DNA from: Anastatus disparis
Taxonomy: Eukaryota > Arthropoda > Insecta > Hymenoptera > Eupelmidae
Length of the DNA stretch: 64,000 nucleotides
Direction of reading: 5' to 3'
Assembly (NCBI GenBank): GCA_017163975.1
Contig: JAFFSR010000347.1
Span: forward strand, 3,832,001-3,896,000
The notes under the pieces were generated by a model, which saw only the letters and a program-made list of their open reading frames with translations, was not told the origin of the DNA and searched no databases. Of this stretch, positions 35,549 through 46,648 are shown one piece after another (within the stretch, counting starts at the first letter, position 1; each line of letters starts with the position of its first letter). A program made the translations under genes and the position numbers.

Positions 35549-36649
35549 CACGGAAAAAGGGAAATACCTGAAAAGAATGTACTAATTTGAGTCAGTACTA
35601 GAAAGAATATTACCAGTCGTTTTTTAATTGATACTTAGTATATATTTTAAAACGACCTATATAAGTACATTTTTTAACGCGACTCGTCCCAAGAATTGTG
35701 TGGTATAGTACCGAATTTTTCCGTACTACGGGACTACATTATCTTTGACTAACATAGTACCTATACAATATTTACTGCGGCGCTGTCGAATATGAAACTT
35801 CAATACAGCTAATTCATCATAATGTAAAAACCATTAAATTGTATAAAAATTTTTAGCAATCAATAAATATAATATCGATCATATAATATGTAAAAATTTC
35901 AAATTACTAATTATTAATTTTAAACTTGAGTTGATTATTATAAACGGGAAAAAGCAGATGAATTTTTTTGCTACAATAAAGAAATTTGTAAGATTAAGCT
36001 TGAGTGCGGACAACTCATGAAATCCACCGAGATGCTATACATAAAAAGTTATATACAAACTTACGATGTATAGTATTTCGAGGTTAGGTTTGTCAAGCTT
36101 GATCTAACTTTCAATCTAAGTTTATAAAAGAAATAAATTCAAATGACTTTTTATTTTAACAAAAATGATTGTACTAACATAGCTATAGTGCGGATAAGTT
36201 AGAATATTTGTTTGATTAATGAATTTAAAAAGATGTCAACAAAATAAAAAAAGCAAAAATCGATTCTAACAGCTCTGACATCCTGTTAAGTTAAAAATTA
36301 ATTATCAGTAATTCAAAAGGGTTGTATATTATAAAAATGATTTTAGAATCATCAATTTTTAATTCTAGTATGGGAAAATCAGTTCTATATATAGCAATTA
36401 TATTCTCTGCAAAATTTTACCCCTGGATCGGATAGGTGAAATATCAGTCCTAGTACCGAAAAAATAGGTACTACGTAGCAGAAATTCATGCACTCAGTTC
36501 GTAATATAGTAATGCCAGCATTAGTAGTTAAAATTTGAAGTCTAGTATTGATTAAAATTATACTATTACATTTTTTTTCAATACTTCATCACAGAAATAA
36601 TACATACTACGTGTAGTATTGATTTTAATGGTATTTACCTTTTTCCGTG
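35549..36649. mobile_element. 1101-bp MITE with TA duplication, nested in the long-repeat transposon
   Basis: The ends read CACGGAAAAAGGGAAATACC and CACGGAAAAAGGTAAATACC inwards, with TA on both sides (35547-35548 and 36650-36651). Subterminal DNA is full of TAGTACT/TAGTATT words. The centre (about 35960-36289) resembles the 411-bp TTAA elements at 47966 and 51230, sharing GTGCGGACAACTCA and AGGTTAGGTTTGTC and ending in TTAA. A third such copy therefore seems to be nested within it. Tc1/mariner-type ends. Confidence 0.8.
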
Positions 36650-37079
36650 TATATCTTTTTTTAGAAGGAGAAGACATGACTTGAAAATATCAAAATAAGC
36701 AAGACGGAAAAGAAATATGTGAACAAATCTTTTATAAAATATTCTTATAAAGATGAAAAGAAAAATGCAGATGGAAATACGCACTCAAAGTTTTAATCAC
36801 CAATTATTCTAAAAACGACTATTGGAGAGTAAGCCTACAGTGAGAAAAGTCACCAATGAGTTTGCTCCTCAACTATAACAAATAGCGTCTAAACACAAAA
36901 AAAACAGTAAAATAAATTTTTTTTCCACAAATAATTATACTTTTTAGCATGAACCCCTTAAGGCCTAATTGTGATACTCTAAAATCCCTGGCATATTATA
37001 TTTCTTTAAAAGACAGGACCAATCGCGTTGTGAAAATCAAAATGTCGGCCTAATTCAGATAAAAAATGTCAATTTTCTA

Positions 37080-37500
37080 AATATCAACCGATTTGGACCA
37101 AAGTTGGTGTGTGGGGGTTTTTGGGGTCGCTGACTACGAATCTGAAGTAAGATTTGCAAGATACAAAATGGCGGATCCAAGATAGTGGACCGAATTTGAA
37201 AAATTCAACCAATACATACCAAAATTGGTATATAGGGGTTTCTGAGGTCGCTGACTACGAATTTTAAGTAAGATTTGCAAAATACAAAATGGTGGATCCA
37301 AGATGGTGGACTGAATTTGAAAAATTCAACCAATTTATACCAAAATCGGTATATAGGGGTTTCTGGAGTCGCTGACTACGAACCTGAAGTCAGATTTACA
37401 AATCACAAAATGGCGGATCCAACATGGCGGACCGAATTTGAAAAATTCAACCGTTTTATACTAAAATCGGTATATAGAGATTTTTGATGGAATGAATTTT
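37080..37500. repeat. 121-bp tandem repeat, about 3.4 units
   Basis: GTCGCTGACTACGAA starts at 37126, 37247 and 37369. Each unit has GTATATAGGGGTTTCTG, AAAATGGCGGATCCAAGAT and GAATTTGAAAAATTCAACC. The last two blocks also occur once at the inner end of the left terminal repeat (33371-33420). The array therefore grew from the terminal-repeat edge. Confidence 0.9.
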
Positions 37501-38106
37501 TAAAATTTGGTTCATCGTCTTAGATCCGCCATTTTAGATTTTTTCATCCAACTTTATCAGCTTTCAAGAGGCATCTCTCAGCTATAATTTGAGTCCAAAA
37601 ATTACCCAGTTGGTTGCGAATATTAATCTGTACAACATTTTTTTTTCGTTTACTCAAGTTTTCTCCAGCTTTTAACCGTCATATTAGGTCTGCCATTTTA
37701 AATTTTTGAAAAATGCCAAACGGATTTGGAAAGTCTGTTCCGAGACAAACATTTTGAGACCTCATACGTTCTGGCTGTGATGGTGATCCGCTTGACGTGA
37801 AAGGTTTCATATATATAATTTTATAGCTTGCAATATAAATTTTTTTTACACTTTCACCGTGTTTTAATTTTAGATTTTAATAAAAAATCGACAAATATTC
37901 CAAATGCAAAAAAAAGATCCATGACAAGCTATAAAATTTCATATACATATCCTTCATTTAATAACGAACATTTTTTTCTTTGACATTTTTTAATACGGTG
38001 TAATACTTACGAAATATAGCAAGCTAAAAAAGAGCTAATTTTTTCAGAGAAATCGTTATAATTTCTTAACGATTTGTCATAGCATAAAAAACCAGGCAGC
38101 GTTTAA

Positions 38107-38330
38107 CCCTTTCAGTCATGCAATTTAATTCACTTTTTTTCGTATGTATTTGTTTATAATAATAATTAATAGTTATAAATTTATAAAATATCATCAGCAT
38201 TATAAATAGTAAGGCTATGTGTATCTGAAAATACAAAAAATCCAAGAATCAAGCATGATATTGCAAAAATATTGAGGTAAAAAAAAAGAAAATCAGGTAG
38301 CCGATATATTGGCTCCTGTGACTGTAAGGG
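38107..38330. mobile_element. 224-bp MITE in the right terminal repeat
   Basis: The tips read CCCTTTCAGTCA and CCCTTACAGTCA inwards, with TAA on both sides (38104-38106 and 38331-38333). The left terminal repeat of the host element shows the uninterrupted sequence (CTAAACGCTGCC). A 3-bp TWA duplication suits PIF/Harbinger; an eroded TTAA is the alternative. Confidence 0.7.
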
Positions 38331-38612
38331 TAAAAAGCGGACTAAAAAACCTTTCAAACCTATCCTTTCAAAATTTTTACATACGCTTTCCGACGGAACA
38401 GTAAAACTTTTTATATTGTACCTCGACTAATTAGGGTGGGCAACTTCGTGTGAGTTGGAGTGGATGTGTGTGTATATATATATCTATATATATATACATA
38501 TAAAGCATGGGTCATTTCAGTATTTTTTTTTAAAAGTGGGTAAAGGGGGGTAAGGATTTTCCTTAAAATTTATTATGTTTTTGTAGTACTAAAATCAGGT
38601 ATTTTTCCAAAT

Positions 38613-38790
38613 TACGTGATTATCGTATGATATTTTCCTAATAATCACGCGATTATTTTCTATGGGGTATTTTTTTTTTTTTTTTTAAATTACGTGATTA
38701 TCACGTGACATTTTGTTCGTTAACGTCACGTGATAATCATGTGGTAATCACGTGATAATTATATGAAAATTACATAATAATCACGTGACA
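38613..38790. repeat. Degenerate array of TAATCACGTGAT words
   Basis: Four perfect CACGTG palindromes (38702, 38727, 38749, 38782) plus one-base variants (38646, 38691, 38738) lie in AATTA/TAATCA context at short, irregular spacing. It could be an E-box cluster (bHLH binding) or an eroded minisatellite. A poly-T run lies inside. Confidence 0.6.
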
Positions 38791-38811
38791 ACTTTCATTA
38801 GGGATTGTTTA

Positions 38812-39332
38812 AATATAAATACACATATTTTATATTCCCACCACCAATTGATACTAACTATGCGCCTTAATGCGTGCGTATAATCATCAGCCGATCATTA
38901 AGATGACATGCACCCGATAAACCAGATGTTACCAAGCACATGGTCAACTTACAATGAGGTAAAATATAAATTCCAATACTAAGACTTTTAATACGAAAAG
39001 ATACATGCTTGTCCGGTCCTCCTAAATTTTTATTTTTAAGTTATATTGTATGACCTCGAAAAATAGTTTCATTTTATTTTTTCTAGGATTTATTGCAGAA
39101 CATTCATTCTACCCAGTACAAGATCATGGTATTATTCGAACGCTGATGAAAGTCTGGTTAGTCTCAGGAAGAATTCATATTTCTACTCATTGTAAGTTGA
39201 CTATGTGCTTGGTATCATCTAATTTATCAGGTGCATGTCATCTTAATGATCGGCTGACGATAATACGCGCGTATTAAAGTACATAGTTAGTAACAATTGG
39301 TAGTGGGGATATAAAATATATATATTTATATA
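38812..39332. mobile_element. Foldback element, about 520 bp
   Basis: Arms of about 140 bases (38812-38957 and 39185-39332) mirror each other, sharing CCACCAATTG, AATCATCAGCCGATCATTA, AGATGACATGCACC and AAGCACATGGTCAACTTAC. The spacer is about 225 bases. The 75-codon frame crossing it reads through one arm and is probably not real. The tips are AT-rich, so the exact ends are uncertain. Confidence 0.75.
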
Positions 39333-40830
39333 CAAACAATAGCATGTTCGCAAAGTTTCACTCTAAAGATTTTTTAGTGTTGGAACAGTCTGATTACCTT
39401 TAAGTTAAATTAATAATTATTTAAATTTTTTAAGTTTCAGATTTCGGGACGTGTTTTTCGTTTTTTTATTTTTTCAGATTCTAGGAAGACGATTATAAAA
39501 ATGAATATTTTGACCGCTTATTATTCTTATATTTATATACTACTTACTTATTTTCATTTTTATTTTATTATTTTATTTTCCTTCATACCCGTGCCGGAAC
39601 TTCGCCTAAAAGTGATTCTCGTGCGGCAGAGAACGGGCAAATTACATTCGCGTTTTTCTTTACATTCACATGCTCAGAAGCCACTGCGTACCTCCAAACT
39701 ACACCAGTTTCCGTCGCTTTATTGTCTGCTGTATGTTTCGTGTATATCTATATATACTCAGTACGTCTAACCTCTGTTATTAAACATCTAGCATTGTTAA
39801 ACTTATTAATGTTAAAATTATGAAACACACAGACATCATAATAACCCATCTTCTTTTTTATATGAATTATCATTTTAGTATTTACTGTATATCATATGTT
39901 AGGAGCTATAGGATACACATGTTCGGTTTTCTCACATTGCTTTCATATATAGACAATTTTTTTTCAACGCATAATATTTTTTCACGACACTCACAGCACG
40001 CTTTTAGACACTTCAACAATTAAAATACAAATAAAATACTTAAGTATTTATGTTCTTACACGTATTCTTTTGTTTTTTTTACACGTTTTATTTATTTGAA
40101 TTATTAAATAAAACTAATCATTCACGCTCTCAACATATGCTATAGTTACTTGCGGATGCGCGCTACAACAAACTAAAGCATCAAATGACTTTCAACTCAA
40201 AGTCGTTTTTGATTTATTTTTTTACTTAAAATTAGATACAGCTTTTCCCGACGTACGAATAAGTGTAAGAGGAGGAAGATAGCGACGATGGCGGCTCAAT
40301 TAAGAGCGATATAGTCGCTTCGACAAAGTTTGTAAGGCACTCTTTGGCCATTTCTCTAATAATAAAGTCTAAATGAAAATGTATTTACTTGTCAACAGTC
40401 ATTTTCTTTCGCGAATTTCTACAGGTCCGCAAGGAGTTGGGTATAGAATACCAACTCCGTACCGGTAGTAGAAATCGCGAGTCATTTTATATTTACCATT
40501 TACTTATATATTTTACGTAAATGTAATAGATAAAAATTTATATTAAATTTTATAAATTTAGAGGAAGATAAAATTAATAATTATAAAATTGCTTTGAACT
40601 TTGTGATCAGTAACAAGAATAGTGACAAGTGTTTAATGCTATGTCTTTATGAGTTTGAAGTAGTCAAATCTTGTAGAGTTATGCTCTCGATGAGACTGAA
40701 AATCTTGAGAGTTTTTTGGCCTATAAGAGGTTTATCAATCTACTAACTAAAACCTTTCATAAAGAGACCCCGGAGTGAGAGCGGCATGATGTTCGCACCA
40801 CAAACGGGTCTGAATTAATAGTACACACAC
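39333..40830. other. Unassigned DNA with a hairpin
   Basis: No gene that I can support. 39590-39720 and 40250-40330 are less AT-rich. The latter has GACGATGGCGGCTCAATTA with a short eight-codon frame. A miRNA-like hairpin at 40409-40480 is listed separately. Confidence 0.3.
40409..40480. ncRNA. 72-nt imperfect hairpin, pre-miRNA-like or tiny MITE
   Basis: The outer stem TCGCGAATTTCTAC pairs with GTAGAAATCGCGA. The inner stem GGAGTTGG pairs with CCAACTCC around a short TATAGAATA loop. Size and shape are compatible with a miRNA precursor, but a short palindromic element is equally possible. No expression evidence is available. Confidence 0.25.
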
Positions 40831-41061
40831 TGTTTTTTGATCCAGAGGGTGAAAAATTCGTTTTTTTATGTTTGTCAAGTGGGCGCAAAATAGTACATTC
40901 CCGGCTTAGGGCGCGAATGTACTATTTTGCGCCTGCTTGACAAGCATAGAAAATCGAATTTTGCGCCCTGAGGGTCAAAAAAACCTTTTTTTGCCCTAAG
41001 CCGTAAAATGACCATTTTGCGTCCTACGGAAAAACTTTAAATGTCTCGGCCTCGGGACAAA

Positions 41062-41196
41062 AATAGTACATTATTGACCAAGGATGCATATTGATCATTC
41101 TCGGCGAGTGCGAATTTTTGGGGCCGAGCGTAGCGAGGCCTCGAAAGTTGTACGAGCTAGGATGATCAATATGCATCCATGGTCTAATATACTATT
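41062..41196 (+). mobile_element. 135-bp palindromic module, copy 1
   Basis: The tips AATAGTACATTATTGACCA and AATAGTATATTAGACCATGG (read inwards) bound GGATGCATATTGATCAT in both orientations, around a GC-rich core. The reverse complement is at 41272-41406. Target duplication not resolved. Confidence 0.6.
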
Positions 41197-41271
41197 TTTT
41201 TGTCCCGAGGCCGAGACATTGAAAGTTTTTCCGTAGGACGCAAAATGGTCATTTTGCGGCCTAGAGCAAAA

Positions 41272-41406
41272 AATAGTATATTAGACCATGGATGCATATT
41301 GATCATCCTAGCTCGTGCAACTTTCGAGGCCTCGCTACGCTCGGCCCCAAAAGTTCGCACTCGCTGAGAATGATCAATATGCATCCTTGGTCAATAATGT
41401 ACTATT
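41272..41406 (-). mobile_element. 135-bp palindromic module, copy 2 (inverted)
   Basis: Reverse complement of 41062-41196 with a few substitutions. Several short frames on both strands in this area are artefacts of the palindrome. Confidence 0.6.
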
Positions 41407-42030
41407 CCTCCTTTCCTTTATTTCCTTTATACGTGCACTTTGTGCCATCATTTTCAGGGGTAGGGAGCATATGTATAGGTTACAATACTATTTCAATATA
41501 GGATCATTGAATGCTTGCAAAAGAGAGTGGAGCAGAACTTTAATCTTCTAATTTTATCTTTCGTTAAAAACTGAATTCATATTTGAAAAAAAACCTCTGT
41601 TCTTTTTTAAGAATAGATGAATATGTAGAATGTATGAAAAATATAAAATGTATATATATATGTTTATATATACATATGTACATGTTTATCTACTTCTGTA
41701 CACACTCGAGTGTACGTGCTTAAATTATAATTTTTGCGTTTGAATGAATTATAAGATGTGCCCAAATATTTGCAACAAAAAATAATCCTATGATGTCATA
41801 TTTGTATCTTAATCTTGTCTTAATTGTGCCTTAATTTCTAGACGATTGAAGATTCATAATAGAATTTTCCATTGTAAGATGCTTCAAAACTAGGTAAAAA
41901 TATAGAAAAGCGTCGAAAAACAAGGTTTTTTACGATTTTGAACACGTTCCACCACTTTTAAAAATCTGAAAAAATCCGTGGTCATGATTTTTTATAAAAT
42001 ATACGATATATAATTTTTTCGGTCGTGCTG
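41407..42030. other. Unassigned AT-rich DNA
   Basis: A TA/TG-rich stretch lies near 41648-41690. Nothing else recognisable. Confidence 0.3.
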
Positions 42031-42387
42031 TTCATCGTGAAAATGTTATTTTATCATAAATAAAATAATAATACTGTTTTCAAAAGAAATTGTTATCGAG
42101 CGCAGTTTTGTATATACATGATTTTATAATAGATGTTTTTTTCATAAGATTTACCACATTTTAAACGAAAAGTAAGTAACCGTACTTAGAGTTTAATAAA
42201 CAGCCGTAGTATACAATTTTTAATTTTTAAAAATTTTCCTCAATTATTTTTGGCGAGCGCAATAAAGAAATGAATTTCGTGAATATATTTAAAATTTTAA
42301 TGCATTTCATTACGTATAGTAGGAGAAAATTAAACAAAGGATTCTTGATCCTTGGTCGGTATCGAATCTGCTCCGACCTGCTTTTAA
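42031..42387. mobile_element. TTAA-family foldback, copy 2
   Basis: It aligns along most of its length with 13380-13732. Shared words are GTGAAAATGTTATTT, TATCGAGCGCA, AAACGAAAAGTAAGTAACCG and GGAGAAAATTAAACAA. The right tip reads TTAAAAGCAGGTCGGAGCAG inwards (TTAA at 42384-42387). The left tip is eroded and its TTAA is not evident. Confidence 0.7.
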
Positions 42388-42777
42388 TTATATTTTTAAA
42401 CTTTCGAACACACAAAACAGTTTTGATTTTGCGCCAAAAATGAAAACAAGAAATAGTATGTTGTAGGTTATAAATAGACCTACAAAATAAAAGATAAAGT
42501 TTCTACGATGCTTATAATCCAATATATCGTTAAAAAACCAAATAACACGTTTTTTGATATTTTGATATTATGTGAGGGTCTAGAGGGCTGCAATTTTAAC
42601 CAGTCATATTTTTTTATGTACTCCACGAGGATGCCTTTAGGATTTCGAAAGCGCCAGAGGCATTTTTTACTATCTTCATCTAAAAACATATATATCATAG
42701 AGGAAGCATGCCGTGTTAAAAGTGGTGGCAACTTTAGGTAGAGAGAAAGAAAATAATAACTGACATCCTACCTCTCT
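42388..42777. other. Unassigned DNA
   Basis: It has a small hairpin at about 42462-42483 (GTAGGTT and AACCTAC type arms) and opposing 77- and 83-codon frames at 42480-42741. The minus-strand one has a plausible composition but matches nothing I know. Confidence 0.25.
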
Positions 42778-43342
42778 CTACTGTAGCTACAAAAAAAAGG
42801 TCCAGAGCAAAATTGACCGTGACAGAGGGGGCCATTTAACTGCGCCCTTGGTTTTGACCTTGAGGTCCAATTTCAAGATCATTTGAAGGTCAAGACCATT
42901 TTTTTAAATAGAAATACCTATTTTTGACTGCGGATTTGAAAAGAGCGGAAAATTCTAAGATAAGTTTGTTCTAGGTCAAAATTGATTTGGTGACCTTTTC
43001 AAGGACAAAAATCGAGCTCAAATGTCTAAAAACCGATTAAATGCTTTTTTTCTGCATTATCTTGGTTTGCTGATAAATGCAAATGATCTAAGTAGTGTTA
43101 AATGGTCATCTTAGTTCCAAGGTAAAAGGATCTTGACCATCTTGACCTTAAGGTCAAATTTCAAGGTCATTTTAAGATCAATAATGTTTTCTCGGTAATA
43201 GAAATTCCTATTTTAGACTACGAATTTAAAAATATCAGTTGATTTTACGCTAAGATTATTTTAGGGAGAAGTTGATTTTATGACCTTGGAATGGTCCAAA
43301 ATCAAGGTCAAATATTGAAAAACTTATTGAATGCTCTTTATC

Positions 43343-44036
43343 AAGGGGCGCGGCAGCGCCCCCGATGGCAAGTAGGCGAAGCAATCGGGCGCTCCAAGCC
43401 TTTATATACGTTAAGTTTTCGTGTTTAACCTCGTAATTGAAAAATAAATTTTTATTTTAAAAGATTTTTTTATATTTTATTATTGCTGAATCTTTAAAAA
43501 ACTATTTTATTTATGTTTTTAAAAGATTCAACATAATTTGATGAATACTTTTTGTGTAACGTAAGTTTTTAAGTTCGTAGCAGACGGCATTACTATTTTA
43601 CTTATAATTTTTCTCCAGTTTCTTCAACTCATATATATAGATATACTGCCGTGCTTTTCTCCAGTTCGTCAATTCTTTAACTTATGTATATATATATAGG
43701 TATACTACCACACGTCTTTTTCTCCAGTTCGTCGATTCTTCGACTTCCAAATATATAATATGAAATAAAAATAGATAATAAAAATAGGTACTACATTTTA
43801 ATAAAAAAAGAGTGCTGTTTATGATTTGAATAATAAGGTTATATTTAATTTTTTTTTCGAATTTCAAAAATACATTTCATTTGTTTTTAATTTGCATATA
43901 ATGTACATTTTTTAAAAGTATTTGAATTTTACATTCTTTTAACAATATTTTGTAAAAATTGTTTTGAATTTTAGTAAATACAAGTTTCAATTTTTGGAAG
44001 TTACAAATTTAAATTATTTCTTACGATTCAAATATT
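43343..44036. mobile_element. 694-bp insertion in the left arm, hairpin at one end
   Basis: The opposite arm lacks this stretch. It starts with a GC-rich hairpin (stem GGGGCGC, loop GGCA, stem GCGCCCC), then a second structured block ending GCAATCGGGCGCTCC, and becomes AT-rich. It contains a degenerate three-unit repeat of TTTCTCCAGTTCGTC (43607-43748). A terminal hairpin without obvious inverted ends suggests a Helitron-like relic, but no canonical terminus is proven. The partner arm has a different element at almost the same point, so precise ends are uncertain. Confidence 0.4.
43607..43748. repeat. Short tandem repeat, three degenerate units
   Basis: TTTCTCCAGTTCGTC-type words recur near 43607, 43656 and 43729, each followed by TTCTTCAACT-like and TATATATA-like blocks. 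Confidence 0.6.
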
Positions 44037-45525
44037 TTTCATAGTTTTTTTTTTATTTTGCTTAACTTTTGTAAATACAAATAAAATATTTAAAAATCGT
44101 CATTAGAACAATATAAAAGTTTTTGAACGTAAAATAAAAGAGATCATATTAAAGAAAAGAAATGACAGATTGTAATCACATAATGGCTCAATAAAATTGA
44201 CATGTACTGCTAAAAAAATATAATATCATTGAATCAATCATTTCTTTTCTTTTTTATTAATAATTTGATATTCTTAAATATAAAAGTTTGTAAATGTTAC
44301 ATTATATTAAATTTTTCTTACATAAAATTCTAAAGATAGTCCATATCTATAATATCTATAAAATAATTCAATGAAATTTAAAAATAAATTCACGTAAAAA
44401 TGAACGAGAACAGTCATAAGTAAAAACCTAAAAGAAATTTTTATTTTATTAAATCTCTGTAACCAACAAACTGAATATTATAAAAAGCTTACCTTTAAAA
44501 AGGTATATGATGGGCAAGTATGCTTAGCAATTTATTTTAATTAACGATTTTAACTATTTTGATGTCTTAAACATATTATAAACTATTTTTTTAGTGATAA
44601 AATCAAACCTTGACATTAGAATTTTATGAAATCATGAAACAAATGTCAAGTATTTTTTTTTATAATTGAATTTTACATGGTTCACAGAATTAATCCATTT
44701 ATTTAGTATTTGAAACTATCGAATCTTGACATTAAAATTTCATGAAATCACGAAACAAATGTCAAGTATATAGTAAAAGTGATAAAACTATGGCACCTTA
44801 CCATAATTTTTAATAAAAGATTTTTCAAATTTTTTTTTTATAAATAAACGTTGAATTTTACTAACCAAATTACTTCTTATCTTTTTTTATCATTTATTTA
44901 AAAGTGTTCTGAAATTTTTTAAATCTTATTAAATATTTACAAAATTACTTGCTAGGCCCGTGGATAAATATTTTATTGGTGAAATGCTTAATGAATGTAT
45001 GTTCTAACATTTGAACTAGAAATTATAATAGGTGTAAGATACAGGTAATATACAATTATTTAAATGTATTAAGATGATACGCTCCTGAAAAATATACTGA
45101 ACATAAAATACAATATTGTGTACAACGGGCCTAGCAAGTAATTTTGTAAATATTTAATAAGATTTTATGATGATATGACCGTTACTTCAGTTATGTTTAA
45201 AAATCTTATTTTGGCGTGCAATAGGCGTAATTTAGCTGTAAATACATCGAATAGTAGCTTTATGACTCTAAAGAGATAATGATCTTTTAATTTTTGAATT
45301 TGGAACTTAATTGGAATCATTTAATTGTTCAAATCTATCGAGTTCGTGATTTATGGAGGACAGAAAACATGTTAGGTCTCTTACAAGCTAAAAAAGAACA
45401 CTAAAAAGAATAGTTACAGGAATAGATAAACATTGGTTTTTTATCTATGTATAAGAAAAATAATTTGCGTTCCCTAAGAACAACTCGCCACTCCTTATGT
45501 ATATACGAGGGATAGCAAGTTCTTT

Positions 45526-45528
<3 letters not shown>

Positions 45529-45589
<61 letters not shown>
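45529..45589. repeat. (AT)n microsatellite
   Basis: A long pure AT run inside the 42.8-48.7 kb foldback. The Ile-Tyr repeat frames reported by translation on both strands arise from it and are not genes. Confidence 0.95.
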
Positions 45590-46648
45590 GGAGTTATAGT
45601 TATCTGTCTAGTATTTGTCTCTGTTTTTCGCATGTACAGTGGACGTCATTTGCCTATGAATACATTGAATAGTAGCTTTGAGACTCTAAAGAGATGACCA
45701 AAGTCATAAAAACATATAATGCAGCAATGATGCAAAGTAGATATGTAATAATTTCAGAATTATTTTATTTTTTTAATTGTTTTGTAACAGCATCCAAGTA
45801 TTCCTAAAGTAATCATGCACATTTTCAATGTATTTTTTCACGTAGAATCCAATAAAGCTATGTTTTTTTCTCTAAAAATGATTTGTGAGTTGCTAGAGAC
45901 CAATAACCGACAGAAAACCTATAAAAAAATGGTTTTTCGAGTTTTTTGCCATGGCGCCATGCCAGAATCGAATTTTTGGTCATCATAAATTGTATTTGTT
46001 TTTTAAAAATACAAATTTTAAGCCCAGAAAATTACTTGTAGCCCCTCCCTGAGCAAAGTTACGGAGATTTTATGATTTGAATGTTATTTTTAGGTTAGAA
46101 AAACTGCTTTCTAGGACTCGCAAAAAATCACAGTAAAAGAGAGTGCTAAGTTCTAGTCATATGATTTTCGCGGGATTAATATCATTCATCCTTCCAGATA
46201 AAAAAAAAATTTTATAAAAAAAGTGATTTTTAGGTTATGTTGAGGTTAGGGTATGTGTTAGGAAACTATAAATATAACAAAACTTAATCTTAATTACTAT
46301 AAAAACAAGAAAAAATATTAATTTTGAAATATATGAGGGAGGGCATTTTACCTATCTTAACGGGGGGTACTCTTTAATATAATGTAACATTTACAAACTT
46401 TTATATTTAAGAATATCAAATTATTAATAAAAAAGAAAAGAAATGATTGATTCAATGATATTATATTTTTTTAGCAGTACATGTCAATTTTATTGAGCCA
46501 TTATGTGATTACAATCTGTCATTTCTTTTCTTTAATATGATCTCTTTTATTTTACGTTCAAAAACTTTTATATTGTTCTAATGACGATTTTTAAATATTT
46601 TATTTGTATTTACAAAAGTTAAGCAAAATAAAAAAAAAAACTATGAAA

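Larger units (their letters stand above)
32611..38461 (-). mobile_element. 5.9-kb DNA transposon with about 800-bp terminal inverted repeats
   Basis: The left repeat (about 32611-33420) and right repeat (about 37500-38461) share the tip CTCACACGAAGTTGCCCAC. Further in they share AACGCTGCCTGGTTTT, CGTATGAGGTCTCAAAATG, TTAAAGGCTGGAGAAAACT and AGATTAATATTTGCAACCA. Between them lie a 29-bp minisatellite, a broken minus-strand transposase (33836-35415), a nested MITE (35549-36649) and a 121-bp tandem repeat. The right repeat carries two extra insertions (38107-38330 and about 37822-37935). No target duplication is evident. Transposase superfamily unassigned. Confidence 0.75.
40868..41410. repeat. 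Nested palindrome cluster
   Basis: A small hairpin (40872-40943, arms sharing GCGCAAAATAGTACATTC) precedes a large palindrome. In the latter, the two modules at 41062-41196 and 41272-41406 are reverse complements of each other, and each is itself tipped by inverted copies of GGATGCATATTGATCAT. They are flanked by a further inverted pair (TGTCTCGGCCTCGGGAC and GTCCCGAGGCCGAGACA). Cores contain GAGGCCTCGCTACGCTCGG. It looks like repeated insertion of one palindromic element into its own copies. Confidence 0.75.

Noticed and set aside
41184..41551. 66-78-codon frames with similar residues on both strands
   Set aside because: They are by-products of the inverted 135-bp modules.
42480..42741. Opposing 77- and 83-codon frames as a gene
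   Set aside because: The two strands are open over the same bases without domain matches. One may be chance and neither can be supported.
45445..45697. Reading frames rich in alternating Ile-Tyr (also at 12.4, 23.4 and 53.5 kb)
   Set aside because: They are translations of (AT)n microsatellites on both strands and have no other protein features.
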